A stretch of DNA of 64,000 bases from Chthoniobacteraceae bacterium (lineage in GTDB: Bacteria > Verrucomicrobiota > Verrucomicrobiia > Chthoniobacterales > Chthoniobacteraceae), in NCBI GenBank assembly GCA_028293625.1, contig JAQGOL010000034.1:225331-289330 (forward strand), in the 5' to 3' direction. The notes beneath the pieces are model-generated. The model was given only the letters and a program-made list of their open reading frames with translations. It made no database searches and was not told the origin of the DNA. This document shows positions 54,837-63,862 of this stretch, in pieces (the stretch's first letter is position 1; every line of letters begins with the position of its first letter). The position numbers and the translations under genes were made by a program.

Positions 54837-55670
54837 TTAGCGCGGAACGCCTGCACGTGAGAACGGGTAATAAATCCGGGAGACACGGGCATAGACGTTT
54901 GCCCTTGGCAGATAGCCCCAGTAGCGGCTGTCGAAACTGTTTGGCGAGTTGTCTCCCAGCATGAAATAGGCGTCTTGCGGGACCTGATAAACGCCCGGGC
55001 CGGTCATAAAGGCTTGAAAGGGTGTAGTCGTGTAAGGCCTGTCGGGAATGCCATCATTTTCGCCGAGTTGCCGTTCATCCGCAAAAACATGCCCGTCGCG
55101 GATCTCAATCTTCTCGCCGGGAAGGCCAACAAGTCGCTGAACGAAGTATGCGTCATCATGAATCTCGGGGATAGAAGCAGTGCGGAACACAACCAACTCG
55201 CCTCGCTTCGGTGGCGAAAACTTATAGCAGAGGCGGTCAGCGACAATGTGGTCGCCGGTGCCGTATGACAAGCCGCGCAGCGTCGGCGCCATGCTGTTGG
55301 TTGGTATCGTGAAGGTATGGGCGAAAACTTGCGGCGCGGACGGAGTAAGGAATATCGCAACAAGCATTGCCGCGAAAACAAACCAGAGCCGCGCATTGAG
55401 CCTGCCCGGTCTGAAGCTGTCTACGAGCATCGAAAGCTGACAACCAAGAGCGAGAGCGAACCCAGCAAATACGCCCCACAAAGGAATGCTCCGCCAGATA
55501 GTAAGCAAAATCGCGAAAACACCGAGCACTTGGATTGCAAGAAACCACGCGACCCCACGAATGGGATGCCCAGCGCGAACAAGACCAAAGCCCGGGACAA
55601 AAAGGCTTAACAATACGCCGATCCACCTCCGTTTGGAAGGTTCGCTGGCTGACGAAGTGTTATCGGACAT
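54837..55670 (-). CDS. Signal peptidase I-like protein with Gln at the usual catalytic Lys position
   Basis: A 277-residue S26-family protein. It has three or four N-terminal hydrophobic segments. The catalytic Ser box reads TIPTNSMAPTLRG (Ser126), and the conserved 'GDNSPNSFDSRYWGYLPR' box is present. In the box normally like YIKRAVGLPGD, where the general-base Lys precedes Arg, this protein reads YFVQRLVGLPGE, so the Lys is replaced by Gln178. It may be inactive, use another base, or be a paralogue, since an active LepB is essential and must be elsewhere. Confidence 0.85.
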   Translation of the reverse strand: MSDNTSSASEPSKRRWIGVLLSLFVPGFGLVRAGHPIRGVAWFLAIQVLGVFAILLTIWRSIPLWGVFAGFALALGCQLSMLVDSFRPGRLNARLWFVFAAMLVAIFLTPSAPQVFAHTFTIPTNSMAPTLRGLSYGTGDHIVADRLCYKFSPPKRGELVVFRTASIPEIHDDAYFVQRLVGLPGEKIEIRDGHVFADERQLGENDGIPDRPYTTTPFQAFMTGPGVYQVPQDAYFMLGDNSPNSFDSRYWGYLPRANVYARVSRIYYPFSRAGVPR

Positions 55671-55686
55671 AGCGGCAATGTATCAT

Positions 55687-55709
55687 TCTGGACAGGTAAA
55701 CTATGGAGG
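55687..55709 (+). repeat. Degenerate REP-like copy
   Basis: TCTGGACAGGTAAACTATGGAGG shares GGACAGGTAA and the downstream GGAGG with the family, just upstream of the signal peptidase gene. Confidence 0.55.
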
Positions 55710-55744
55710 GGCCTTCCACAAAACCCGTACAGCATGCAGCTGAT

Positions 55745-56276
55745 CTAACCCTTTTCCTCCTTGGGCTGTGTGATGCTCGACAGACCAACATAAGGAGCCA
55801 TATTCTGGCCGTGGATAATATGCAAGGTAACATCCGAGGTATAGAAACGACGTCCACGTTCAGGCGTGCTCGTCGAGAAATATAACGTCAAAAGAAGGTC
55901 GTCGTCCGTCCAGCTTTTCGGTGTCGAAAGGCAATGAAGATCAATCTCGGTGGCGTTGACACGTCCGAGAGCGTTCTGGACGTAATCCGGTAACTGCAGG
56001 CGTTCGACGCGGCCGGGAGTAACGGAGAGAAGGTAAATTTCCCTCGAGCAACGCCAAGAATAGCGGTTGATAGTGAATCAGAAAACCTGTTCCGCCAGGT
56101 AACGGCTTGTTGCCAAGCATCTCTGTATAGATCTGCTTGAAAGTGCTTACACGGCACGCAAGATAAATATTCGCGTAAGACAGTCCGAGAACAACGACCG
56201 CGAGCGCAAACCGGACAGCATGTGAAAAGGCACGTTGGGACTCGACAGTAACGATTGAAATCTGCGGCTCGATCAT
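55745..56276 (-). pseudogene. Frameshifted hypothetical gene
   Basis: The frame from ATG 56276 reads MIEPQISIVTVESQRA..., with one hydrophobic segment, to '...QPLFLALLEG' and then degrades. One base later the next frame continues with convincing sequence (EIYLLSVTPGRVERLQLPDY ... 'ATEIDLHCLSTPKSWTDDD' ... TQPKEEKG*) to a TAG at 55745. Removing one base of the CCC at 56041-56043 gives an intact protein of about 176 residues. Either an indel error or true decay. Confidence 0.7.
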
Positions 56277-56656
56277 CGGGAAGACGCGTTAAAGTCCCGG
56301 AACGAATTAGGACACCCGCCGCTCAGCATCGGAACGGGTTCATTGGAAGGCAGCTGGTCACTGTTGGTTACGGTGACGAATTTCGGGCCGGCGGGCATGG
56401 GATTCGGACAATGGGTGAAACTGATGGCTGTTGGCTGGCCGTGAGCGAGTGGCTTGTAATTGCTGAACACGCGGGAGTCGAGAATCGATGGGCAGCGGAC
56501 GAACTCTCCGGATATTTCGGCAATTGGTTAACGTCAGAACGGCGGAGCCTGCCATTGAACGCGTTGACTGCAAAGAAGGCAGTTGGCATGCAGGGGTGCG
56601 CATTCCTCATCGCGCAAGGCGACGTCACGCCGCAAAAATAGTGCGCCAAAGGGCAT
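56273..56656 (-). pseudogene. Broken hypothetical gene with two in-frame stops
   Basis: One minus-strand frame from ATG 56656 reads MPFGALFLRRDVALRDEEC..., then TGA and TAA two codons apart, then PIAEISGEFVRCPS... through 'SNYKPLAHGQPTAI' to TGA at 56273. Both halves look like coding sequence. Its start resembles DNA near 54538-54569, suggesting a dispersed repeat. Confidence 0.5.
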
Positions 56657-56663
56657 GAGAGGA

Positions 56664-57014
56664 TTACCAGGCTTTGCACTCCGTGAAATAGCCGGGTGCC
56701 CCGGAATACTCGCCAACGATTGTCGGCGTGAAACCAGCAGCCTTTAGTTCCCGCTTTGTCGCGTATCGAGGGTGCTGCTGCTGCTTTTTCCCGCACGTTG
56801 CACATGCGTAATCGGTGATTGTTTGGAACTTTGGCGTGCGCTCGATCGCGTGGCTCAAAGGAGCGCCAGAGATACCAATGTAATGATCGAGCTCGCCGCA
56901 GCTGGCAATAATTGCACCGCATGCCTCGCATGAGAGAAGAATAAGTGGTCCCTGCCCGCCGCAGAGGCACCATCTCGGACATGATTTCTTATCAAAATAG
57001 TAATGAACGTCCAT
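56664..57014 (-). CDS. Zinc-binding hypothetical protein
   Basis: A 116-residue protein from ATG 57014. Many Cys pairs form likely zinc sites: CPRWCLCGG, SCEACGAIIASC and YACATCGKK. No family recognised. It resembles small cysteine-rich proteins found in soil bacteria. Lies upstream of the broken gene on the same strand. Confidence 0.6.
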   Translation of the reverse strand: MDVHYYFDKKSCPRWCLCGGQGPLILLSCEACGAIIASCGELDHYIGISGAPLSHAIERTPKFQTITDYACATCGKKQQQHPRYATKRELKAAGFTPTIVGEYSGAPGYFTECKAW

Positions 57015-57198
57015 GCGATCTCCAGCGGCTATCGGTGCTATGCGCCCAACCGATTCAGGAGGGTCTGCATTTAATGCTGACGCGCTTATACGGCAGATGA
57101 AGACAAACCACAAGACGCTGACCTGCCTCGACGCCGATCACCCACCAATAGCTCCAGACTAAAGGAGGAAATCGGCATGAGGTTCGCGCTTGAAAGAT

Positions 57199-57519
57199 TT
57201 ATTTGGCATTACGATCATTCGGAACTCGGTGCTTGTCCATCGACATGGACGCCGGATGTCCGAACTGTCGCATGAGAAAACGGCAGCCTTTAATACCAAG
57301 CAAGATAAAGAAACTTGCCCTCATGTAGTCACCCAAACTCGCCGGGACGATGTGCTCTTCTGTTAGCTCAAAAAGCCGGGCGATTCCCATGACCATCATG
57401 CTGGCACAAACCAGCAGACAAAGGCCCGTTACGAAGTGATGCCAACTTTCGGTGCAATAAATCGGCAGGGAACGTGAGGCTCTCTGCTTGTTGCTGTTAT
57501 GTTTATGTAATGAGCCCAC
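57199..57519 (-). CDS. Small hypothetical membrane protein
   Basis: A 106-residue protein with two hydrophobic segments (about residues 29-46 'VTGLCLLVCASMMVMGIA' and 66-77). Basic N-terminus, no recognised family. Confidence 0.5.
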   Translation of the reverse strand: MGSLHKHNSNKQRASRSLPIYCTESWHHFVTGLCLLVCASMMVMGIARLFELTEEHIVPASLGDYMRASFFILLGIKGCRFLMRQFGHPASMSMDKHRVPNDRNAK

Positions 57520-57576
57520 AGAGCGATTTCATTCGGAGCACGCACGAGCTACGCCGTACGGATGCTTTCCATTTGA

Positions 57577-58377
57577 TTATTTGTTGCCGGCTGCATGCTG
57601 GTTGGACGCTTGCTCGATACTCTCACGGATGAACTGAGCGTGAATCACAATGCCTAATCCGAGAGGGTGATGAATGGTGCGTTCCTCATATTCCATCGTC
57701 ACCCGCTCATCGTGGCGGTACTGCGCGAGCACCATGCCGACGAGCAATGGGTGACCGTTGCCGTCCGCTACAAATACCGGGCCGCCGCTGTCTCCGGCAA
57801 ATGTGGTGAAATCTGCAAGAAAGGTGTGATGCGCCTGGATGGGACGGAAAGGATGGCTGGCGATGATTCCCTGGCGGGCCACGGCAAAGCCTGCGTCGTT
57901 TGCCTCAAAACGTTCGGGAAACGTGAGTGCGAAGACGGAACTGCAAATGTGCAATCCCGCGGCTGTCAGCTGGGCCTCGTCGGCGAGAGCTGCCAGCGGC
58001 AACGCCCCGACGGCAACAGGAGGCGGTTCAAAAAGCGGCAATACGGCGATGTCTTCGGTAGCGTGGCGAAGCCAAAGAGGATCGCCATTGCAGCGGATGG
58101 CGATGGTATGGTCGCGTCGTTGATAGGAACCATCAGCTCGTAGCTCACGCAGGACCGCAATGGCTGTATTATCCTTGATCCGGTCGAGCGCGTGCGCTGC
58201 GGTCACAAGATAGAGGGTCTGGTCCGCCCCTCCCCGACGTACGAAAAAACATGTGGCAGTCGAATCCTTGTGAAAGAGCTTGAATGTCGCATCGAGCGTC
58301 TCGGTCGCAAAGTCTGTTGCCGACGCGATGGCGCATCCGACGATTCCGAACCAGATAGAAAGACAAAGTTGTTTCAT
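57577..58377 (-). CDS. Trypsin-like serine peptidase (S1 family), exported
   Basis: A 266-residue protein with a signal peptide ending near IASA. Its catalytic triad is visible: His62 in VTAAHALD, Asp109 in ATEDIAVLPLF and Ser197 in FAGDSGGPVFV. Likely periplasmic or secreted. Substrate unknown. Lies in the small-gene region but looks intact. Confidence 0.88.
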   Translation of the reverse strand: MKQLCLSIWFGIVGCAIASATDFATETLDATFKLFHKDSTATCFFVRRGGADQTLYLVTAAHALDRIKDNTAIAVLRELRADGSYQRRDHTIAIRCNGDPLWLRHATEDIAVLPLFEPPPVAVGALPLAALADEAQLTAAGLHICSSVFALTFPERFEANDAGFAVARQGIIASHPFRPIQAHHTFLADFTTFAGDSGGPVFVADGNGHPLLVGMVLAQYRHDERVTMEYEERTIHHPLGLGIVIHAQFIRESIEQASNQHAAGNK

Positions 58378-58606
58378 AAGAATCGCGTGCGAGGAACCGC
58401 CAAACCATCACGCTCTCCGACCAACCAAGCGGAGTAAAGTATTTAGAACCGTGGGTTCTGGTGGGCGACTGAGCCAAGGGAGCGCCAGCATCAGCCGTTT
58501 GCTGGTTCATGGGATTTCACTGCTTTAGGGAATGCTTCACAATCAGAATTGCTTCGCCCCAACTACCGTCCCTTAGTTTCGTTAGGTTTAACCATCCGGA
58601 GCGCGG

Positions 58607-59902
58607 CTACGGCGGCAAATCCTTGTTTGCGATTCCGGCCGTTCCCGGGGCGAGAATGTTGTTCGAGAAGTGCAGGCCCTGCGGCGCATTCGATCCACCA
58701 GCTATGGTAACGGCAAACTTGTAGCGCGGGCTGTCGATGCTGTGGACGACGTTGCCTTGGATAATCACGTCGGTAAGCGGCGGGTCGTCCGGTTCCTGGC
58801 CGGAATCGAATTTGAGGGGCGACCTCTCGCTGCCCCAGATCCAGTGCGCATGGCCGTGGCCGAAGTCGGAGATGATGTTATTCGCAATGATAGAACCGCC
58901 GTCGGCATTGGCTGGCTTTCCTTCCAGAGCCGGGTGCGAGGCTGCGCCTGGCATCAAACCGATGGCCCAGAGATCGTTTCGCGTGAACTGATTGCCGGTG
59001 ATGATGACATTGCGTGAACCATGCATAGCCTTCATACCGATGAAGGCGTTGTTCACGATATTCTGCGCAATGGTGACGTGGTCGGCATGGATGTCCATGC
59101 CCTGGCCGGCGTTCTCGATGTAGTTGCCTAGCAGTTGGGTGTAGTCGCTGGCCTCCGGCGAATCGATAAGAATGGCTGAGCCTTGGTGCCAGTTGTCCAC
59201 GCGGCCTTCATCCCACGTTTTCTGGCTGATGAGGGACCCTTTCACCGGGTTCTTTTTCACGAACTTACCCAGCCCAAACTTCTGCTGGACCTCCGCTGTC
59301 GTCAGAAGGTGCCGCTCCACCACACGACAGCCCTGAATCAAGATGCCGCTGCTGTAGCTTACGGATATGCCCGTTCCACTGATACAGTCGAACGCATAGC
59401 CGTAGTGCGCGCTCGCGGTTCGGTCGTCCACAGTAATTCTCGAGTAGTTCTCGATGACGCAGCCGCGCACCGCGCTGTCCCGACATTCACGCAATGCGAT
59501 GGCCGCAGACGCCGTGCGATTGTCCAGCACCTGCACATCATCGATCCGCAGGCGCTGACACTTTACGGCGATGATGCCGTCGGCATTCGTCTCCATCTTG
59601 CCCTCGGGCCGTGTGAGCGTGAGGTCGCGCACGCGTACTCCGGTTGCCTGCTCGATCTCGATGATCGGGGCGTTCGGGGCGGTTTGAATGATCCGCCCGG
59701 GACCGTGCAAACCCGAGTTGTCGGTGTGAATCCGGAGCTTCTCGGTGATCTCGTAGTCGCCCGCCGGCACATAGAGCATCCGGCCCGGATTGGCATCGAT
59801 GGCTTTCTGGATGGAGAGATAGTCGGTGACTTTGAGTTCAGCCTGCTGCGCGGCGGCCAGGGTCGTTGTCAAAAACAGGGTAAGGAGAAAAGGCAGTTTC
59901 AC
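58607..59902 (-). CDS. Right-handed beta-helix (pectate lyase-like) exported protein
   Basis: A 431-residue protein with signal peptide MKLPFLLTLFLTTTLAAA. The phrase 'IQKAIDANPGRMLYVPAGDY' opens a pectate-lyase-superfamily helix, followed by about ten coils (e.g. 'DSAVRGCVIENYSRITV', 'HVTIAQNIVNNAFIGMKAM'). Possibly a polysaccharide lyase or hydrolase. No catalytic residues assigned. Confidence 0.82.
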   Translation of the reverse strand: MKLPFLLTLFLTTTLAAAQQAELKVTDYLSIQKAIDANPGRMLYVPAGDYEITEKLRIHTDNSGLHGPGRIIQTAPNAPIIEIEQATGVRVRDLTLTRPEGKMETNADGIIAVKCQRLRIDDVQVLDNRTASAAIALRECRDSAVRGCVIENYSRITVDDRTASAHYGYAFDCISGTGISVSYSSGILIQGCRVVERHLLTTAEVQQKFGLGKFVKKNPVKGSLISQKTWDEGRVDNWHQGSAILIDSPEASDYTQLLGNYIENAGQGMDIHADHVTIAQNIVNNAFIGMKAMHGSRNVIITGNQFTRNDLWAIGLMPGAASHPALEGKPANADGGSIIANNIISDFGHGHAHWIWGSERSPLKFDSGQEPDDPPLTDVIIQGNVVHSIDSPRYKFAVTIAGGSNAPQGLHFSNNILAPGTAGIANKDLPP

Positions 59903-59980
59903 GATAAGCGGAAGTTTATCAAATCCGAATTTGTTGATCTGATCTTTACGTTACGAGCCTGCCGTTTGGGAAGACTGCCG

Positions 59981-60002
59981 TTCGGGAAAGTAATCTGTGA
60001 TG
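59981..60002 (+). repeat. Degenerate REP-like copy
   Basis: TTCGGGAAAGTAATCTGTGATG, preceded by a duplicated CTGCCGTTTGGGAA / CTGCCGTTCGGGAA. Confidence 0.6.
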
Positions 60003-60194
60003 CCGTTTTTTTTTGCGCGCAATGCCACTTGGAAGTAATCGATGCTCACAGAGTTCAGAAAGAGCCCCGCCTGTGCCGTAGAAGTTGCTGATGCCCTTTC
60101 CGCGCCAGCAATGCCTCTTTTACGAGGCTTAACTTTTTTGACATCGTTTTGTTCTTTCTGAAAGATAACTTTGCCTTCGCTGAAGGCGTTTCGA

Positions 60195-60623
60195 CTAAGC
60201 GACGAGTCTGTCAAGTTTGACAAAATATATGGTCCAATCTGTGTCGATTGCGGCGGGAGTGAAAACGTCTTGTTTACGCTGCATCCAGTTCGATTGAATA
60301 GCACGGGCTATAACGTAGGCGGAGTGTTCCTGACGCCACATTGAGCCGCCCTTGATATTTGGAGCTAGATAGCGCAGAGAACCGCTGACGACACAAACCC
60401 GCTCACCACAGAACAAGATGTTGGCCACGCGCTCGGCGACGAGAATGTATGTATTACATTCATCCTGAATCGCAAGCAGCGCGGATTGGATCTCGTGTAA
60501 GGTCGGTACCTGGAACTGATGCAATGAGAATATTGTGGCGAGGCGCGTCCGATTCTTTTGCCAGCGAACAATCGAGAAGATCAAAGCCAAAATAATTAAA
60601 ATAGTAGACGCGTCGTTCTTCAC
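60195..60623 (-). CDS. Hypothetical protein with N-terminal membrane anchor
   Basis: A 142-residue protein with one N-terminal hydrophobic helix (STILIILALIFSIVRW). No domain recognised. Lies among small minus-strand genes. Confidence 0.5.
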   Translation of the reverse strand: MKNDASTILIILALIFSIVRWQKNRTRLATIFSLHQFQVPTLHEIQSALLAIQDECNTYILVAERVANILFCGERVCVVSGSLRYLAPNIKGGSMWRQEHSAYVIARAIQSNWMQRKQDVFTPAAIDTDWTIYFVKLDRLVA

Positions 60624-60779
60624 TGTGATGCAATCACTCTTTGGTTTGAGTTTTTAATCATAAATGGCGCGTGCCTGCGGCCTAACCGTTGAACTAAGCA
60701 GCAGCGTGGCCGGAACGCGATGCGGTCCGAACTATCGACGCCCACGCTCTCTTTTCGACTGATTTGTCAGCCGCCGGGA

Positions 60780-61241
60780 TCATTGGCGATAGGCTTTCAG
60801 AAGTGGAAAATCAACTTGCGGCGCACGAACAAGAATTTTGTGTGTCTCCGGGTACGGAACGAATAACGCAATATTTGTGGAGGCGGCAACGGCACTGCGA
60901 ACCTCCGACGATTCGTGCCCAAGAGCCGAGGAGAATTTGTCGTCGCCGATTCTGCGAACCAACACAACGAGCGTAGCCGATAAAGTCTCTCCTGCCTCCG
61001 CATTGATGTGCGGTGAACGCATTGCAAAGAGCGCGTCCGAAAAATAGGCCCTCAAAGCAATGGCATCTCCTTGCCAGGCATCATGGAACCGACGAAACGC
61101 GGGATTCGCCTCTGGATTCGCCAAAGCGCGCCGATACCATGCCTGAAACTCTGGAATCTGATCGGAGAACGCGGGAGAGGTCGCACAGCCGGGAAGGAAT
61201 GCGAGCAGGCTGATGAAAGTGATGAAGACCTTTGTTCTCAC
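60780..61241 (-). CDS. Putative lipoprotein
   Basis: A 153-residue protein from GTG 61241 (VRTKVFITFISLLAF) with lipobox LPGC. An upstream in-frame ATG at 61289 adds 16 residues. Predicted to be lipid-anchored. HEAT-like helices follow ('HINAEAGETLSATLVVLVRR'). Function unknown. Confidence 0.62.
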   Translation of the reverse strand: MRTKVFITFISLLAFLPGCATSPAFSDQIPEFQAWYRRALANPEANPAFRRFHDAWQGDAIALRAYFSDALFAMRSPHINAEAGETLSATLVVLVRRIGDDKFSSALGHESSEVRSAVAASTNIALFVPYPETHKILVRAPQVDFPLLKAYRQ

Positions 61242-61363
61242 GGGACGCGAGCGACGGCTAACGCTTGAGGTATGCTGCAGCTGGGGCACGGGAAGCCGAT
61301 GTGCTCCCAGCCTGCGAGGATGCGCTGGCTTCCAACGCAGAGGCTGTCAGCATGACCGACGGG

Positions 61364-61822
61364 TTAGCCGTTTCGGGTATTCTCGATTGGCTTGAGTTCA
61401 CTGGGATTGGGTAAACGTATGGCTGTAGCTTGCCCGTCAATCGACCAGAGGTCCGGAGAGTGCAATTCGGGACAGGTAATCTGTAGGATGCTCGATAGAA
61501 CAAAACTTCGGCCAGCATCGGGTTGTCCCCGAGTAAAATGAGCCGCGAGCCGTCCGTTTGATACCGGCCACGCTCGACGACAGCGAATAGAGGCTTTTTC
61601 TTCGGTTGAAGATTGGGACCGGTGTCGGACCCAGATTTTAGCACGAAGCGGCCTTTCGTCAGTTCGAGGAAGCGGCTCCGAATAAAGCAACAGGTGGCCA
61701 GCAACGGCTAACAAGAGAGGCTCAAACACAGTGGAGGGAGCCTCCGGCGACCATAGCTGTTGGAGTGGAGCGCTTGGTTCTGCGTCGCTAATCGTGGGAA
61801 TTGGAGGGCGGGTAAAGCTCAT
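61364..61822 (-). pseudogene. Frameshifted hypothetical gene interrupted near a REP-like copy
   Basis: From ATG 61822 the first frame reads MSFTRPPIPTISDAEP... to 'LLLYSEPLPRTD'. A second frame then carries convincing sequence ('FLELTKGRFVLKSGSD', 'LFAVVERGRYQTDG', 'RLILLGDNPMLAEVL') to about 61500. After the REP copy at 61465-61490, the first frame resumes (SPDLWSIDGQATAIRLPN ... ENTRNG*). The gene is probably broken at about 61675 and again at the repeat. Confidence 0.55.
61465..61490 (+). repeat. REP-like copy
   Basis: ATTCGGGACAGGTAATCTGT, then AGGATG. It shares a 20-base core with both units of the 62381-62438 pair. Confidence 0.7.
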
Positions 61823-61838
61823 TTGGAATCAGTTTTGG

Positions 61839-62285
61839 CTACTGCTCCATGTAGAAGGTGAAGGTAGCCCCTTGTTGCTGGGCAGAACGCAAGAGTCCGG
61901 CATATTGTTCCAAATCGTAGATAGCCCCTTCGCGCAGGTCGGGATTGGGGACGGCGTGCTCACCGTCGAGGCCACGTAAGGCAGCGATGACTTGTTCGAT
62001 GGCGGCCAATCCATCTGCAGGCGAAAAGAACTGGCTGGGGACTTGACCCATGAAGGCAGATTGCTTGTCGATGAATGGTGAAAGCGGATTGAAAGGGTTC
62101 CGGCTGGAAAGAGACTCGTCCAAACCCTCGGGTAGCTCCATGTTAGGGTCTTCCATCAGCGCCATGATGTCGATGCCGCCAATTGCTGCCCCTACGAAGG
62201 CGTCAGCGAGGTTCTTGCCGCCGGTGACTAGGCGGTCCGAATTCGGCGATGGTGGATTGACAAGGCATTGGATGGTGGTGCTCAT
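61839..62285 (-). CDS. Hypothetical protein
   Basis: A 148-residue protein from ATG 62285 (MSTTIQCLVNPPSPNSDRL...). Contains 'GGIDIMALMEDPNMELPEGL' and an acidic C-terminal half with a predicted helix ('GLAAIEQVIAALRGLDGEH'). Not recognised. Confidence 0.5.
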   Translation of the reverse strand: MSTTIQCLVNPPSPNSDRLVTGGKNLADAFVGAAIGGIDIMALMEDPNMELPEGLDESLSSRNPFNPLSPFIDKQSAFMGQVPSQFFSPADGLAAIEQVIAALRGLDGEHAVPNPDLREGAIYDLEQYAGLLRSAQQQGATFTFYMEQ

Positions 62286-62380
62286 AAGTGATGGCGTTAT
62301 CCTAAGTAGACGCTCAAATGTTTTTTCACGACGAAAAACCGGAATCATTGTTTGCAAAGGCTTTGGCCCACTACATGTGC

Positions 62381-62438
62381 AAGTGTGCCATTCGGGACAG
62401 GTAATCTGTAAGTGTGCCATTCGGGACAGGTAATCTGT
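62381..62438 (+). repeat. Perfect 29-bp tandem direct repeat of the REP-like sequence
   Basis: Two identical 29-bp units (62381-62409 and 62410-62438) of AAGTGTGCCATTCGGGACAG plus GTAATCTGT. The second is followed by AGGATGG. Confidence 0.9.
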
Positions 62439-62757
62439 AGGATGGCAGGCAACAACTGGCGGGGCATGCTTGGTGGTGAACCGTGAACGGCAGATTTACT
62501 AAAAGCGAGGAGCACGTAGAAAAGCTGGACGTTGCGCAGAATAACGATCGGTTCATTGATTGAAAGGCTGTGCGCGGGAGGCAGAGTCGGCGCCCAGGAC
62601 TGTGCGATACGGAAAGCTTCCGATGTTGTGTGATCTGCTCATCAGCCCCGAGCAAGAGGGCGCGATCAGGGAGGCCCTCATTCGGGACTCGGCGCGCAAA
62701 ATTGAGCACTTAGCGATCCCAATGAAGAGTGCCGCCCTTCCAGTGTGTCGCGACTCT
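62439..62757. other. 319-bp region without a confident gene
   Basis: Between the tandem repeat and the transposase 3' end. Short plus-strand and minus-strand frames are open, but none has a domain or signal. It may be transposase 3' flank. Confidence 0.35.
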
Positions 62758-63798
62758 TTAGCTTATCACCTGCAACCGCAGATCGCGGATTGTCCAGAGG
62801 TCGCCCGCGTCAATCCCGCGCAGCGGCCGCGCTCCGCTTGTTCGCTTCCTGCCAAAGCGTTCGCGGTGCGCGGCAAAGAATTCATTCACAAAAGCCCTTC
62901 TCCCAAACACCTGACCGTCGCAAAAATAACGCACCCTGCGTCGAATGGCTTCTACCAGCGGGATCTTTCCGCCACTTCGAAGTATCTCCTGAACCTCCTC
63001 CTCGCTGAATCCTTTGCGCGCCGCTTCAAGCCCGTCGACCGTGACCACTTCCTCTACTTCCTCTCCGGCAAAATAGAGGTAACAGCGGTATTCTTCCATC
63101 GTGCGCTCAAGCGATAGTCCGTTTTCTCGCACGAGCGCCTCCACGGCCGTTCGCAGTCCGAGCCGGGCGCGCCCGTTCCCGGCCATCGCCTCCGCGTAGC
63201 CGCACCAGCGGTAGGCGGCCGGATCTTTTACAATCCCTGCCCGTAGCGGATTCAGATCGATATAGGTGGCAACAGCGGCCAGCGCCGGACCGGCCCCCTC
63301 CACGAGCACGCTGCGAAAACGATCCTCCCAGAGCGGGCCTTTGCGGCCGACCCGGCGATTATACCACTGGGTGAAGCGCTGCTTTAGCATCTTCATAAAC
63401 CAGCTCACGTCCCACATCCGGCAAAAAAGCCTCTCCCGCAACTCTTCGGCCGCGTCGTCCGATCCCTGCGAGCGGAACCGCTCGAGATCCTGTTTGAGAG
63501 CGGGCGCGCTATAAGAATAATCGGCAAGACGCGCGAGCTCCACGAGCTGGCAGTCAGTGGGCAACTGCGCGGCCAGCACCGGCCGGTGGGGCACCTGGAC
63601 CAGGATATGGAAGTGGTTGCTCATCAAACAGTACGTGATGATCTGGACTCCACAGAATGCCTCGTAACCGCGCATCAGTTTGAGGAAGCATTCCTTCTCC
63701 TCCACCCCAAAGATGAACCGCCTTTCAATCACCCGCGAAAGACAGTGATAATACCCGGCTTCCCAATCTTCCCCGGCCTTGCACCGCGCTTGCCTCAT
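62758..63798 (-). CDS. REP-associated tyrosine transposase (RAYT-type, Y1_Tnp)
   Basis: A 346-residue HUH transposase. The metal motif is HxH (His62 and His64 in SNHFHILVQ), with 'MKMLKQRFTQWYNRRVGRKG' and the conserved YIDLNPLRAG stretch (Tyr179). The length fits the larger RAYT subclass. Such proteins act on short palindromic REP sequences. Several REP-like copies lie within 10 kb and one lies directly in front of this gene. The domain is intact. Confidence 0.9.
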   Translation of the reverse strand: MRQARCKAGEDWEAGYYHCLSRVIERRFIFGVEEKECFLKLMRGYEAFCGVQIITYCLMSNHFHILVQVPHRPVLAAQLPTDCQLVELARLADYSYSAPALKQDLERFRSQGSDDAAEELRERLFCRMWDVSWFMKMLKQRFTQWYNRRVGRKGPLWEDRFRSVLVEGAGPALAAVATYIDLNPLRAGIVKDPAAYRWCGYAEAMAGNGRARLGLRTAVEALVRENGLSLERTMEEYRCYLYFAGEEVEEVVTVDGLEAARKGFSEEEVQEILRSGGKIPLVEAIRRRVRYFCDGQVFGRRAFVNEFFAAHRERFGRKRTSGARPLRGIDAGDLWTIRDLRLQVIS

Positions 63799-63840
63799 AC
63801 ACTAGAAATCGGGATCAACCGTCTAAAAGGGCGCCGTTCC

Positions 63841-63862
63841 CTCCCAACTATTTACCTGTCCC
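63841..63862 (-). repeat. REP-like copy in front of the transposase
   Basis: On the minus strand GGGACAGGTAAATAGTTGGGAG, 43 bases upstream of the transposase ATG. It is in opposite orientation to the other copies. Confidence 0.65.

Noticed and set aside
62381..62438. CRISPR remnant
   Set aside because: Two head-to-tail copies have no spacer, and the sequence recurs singly elsewhere beside a RAYT transposase.
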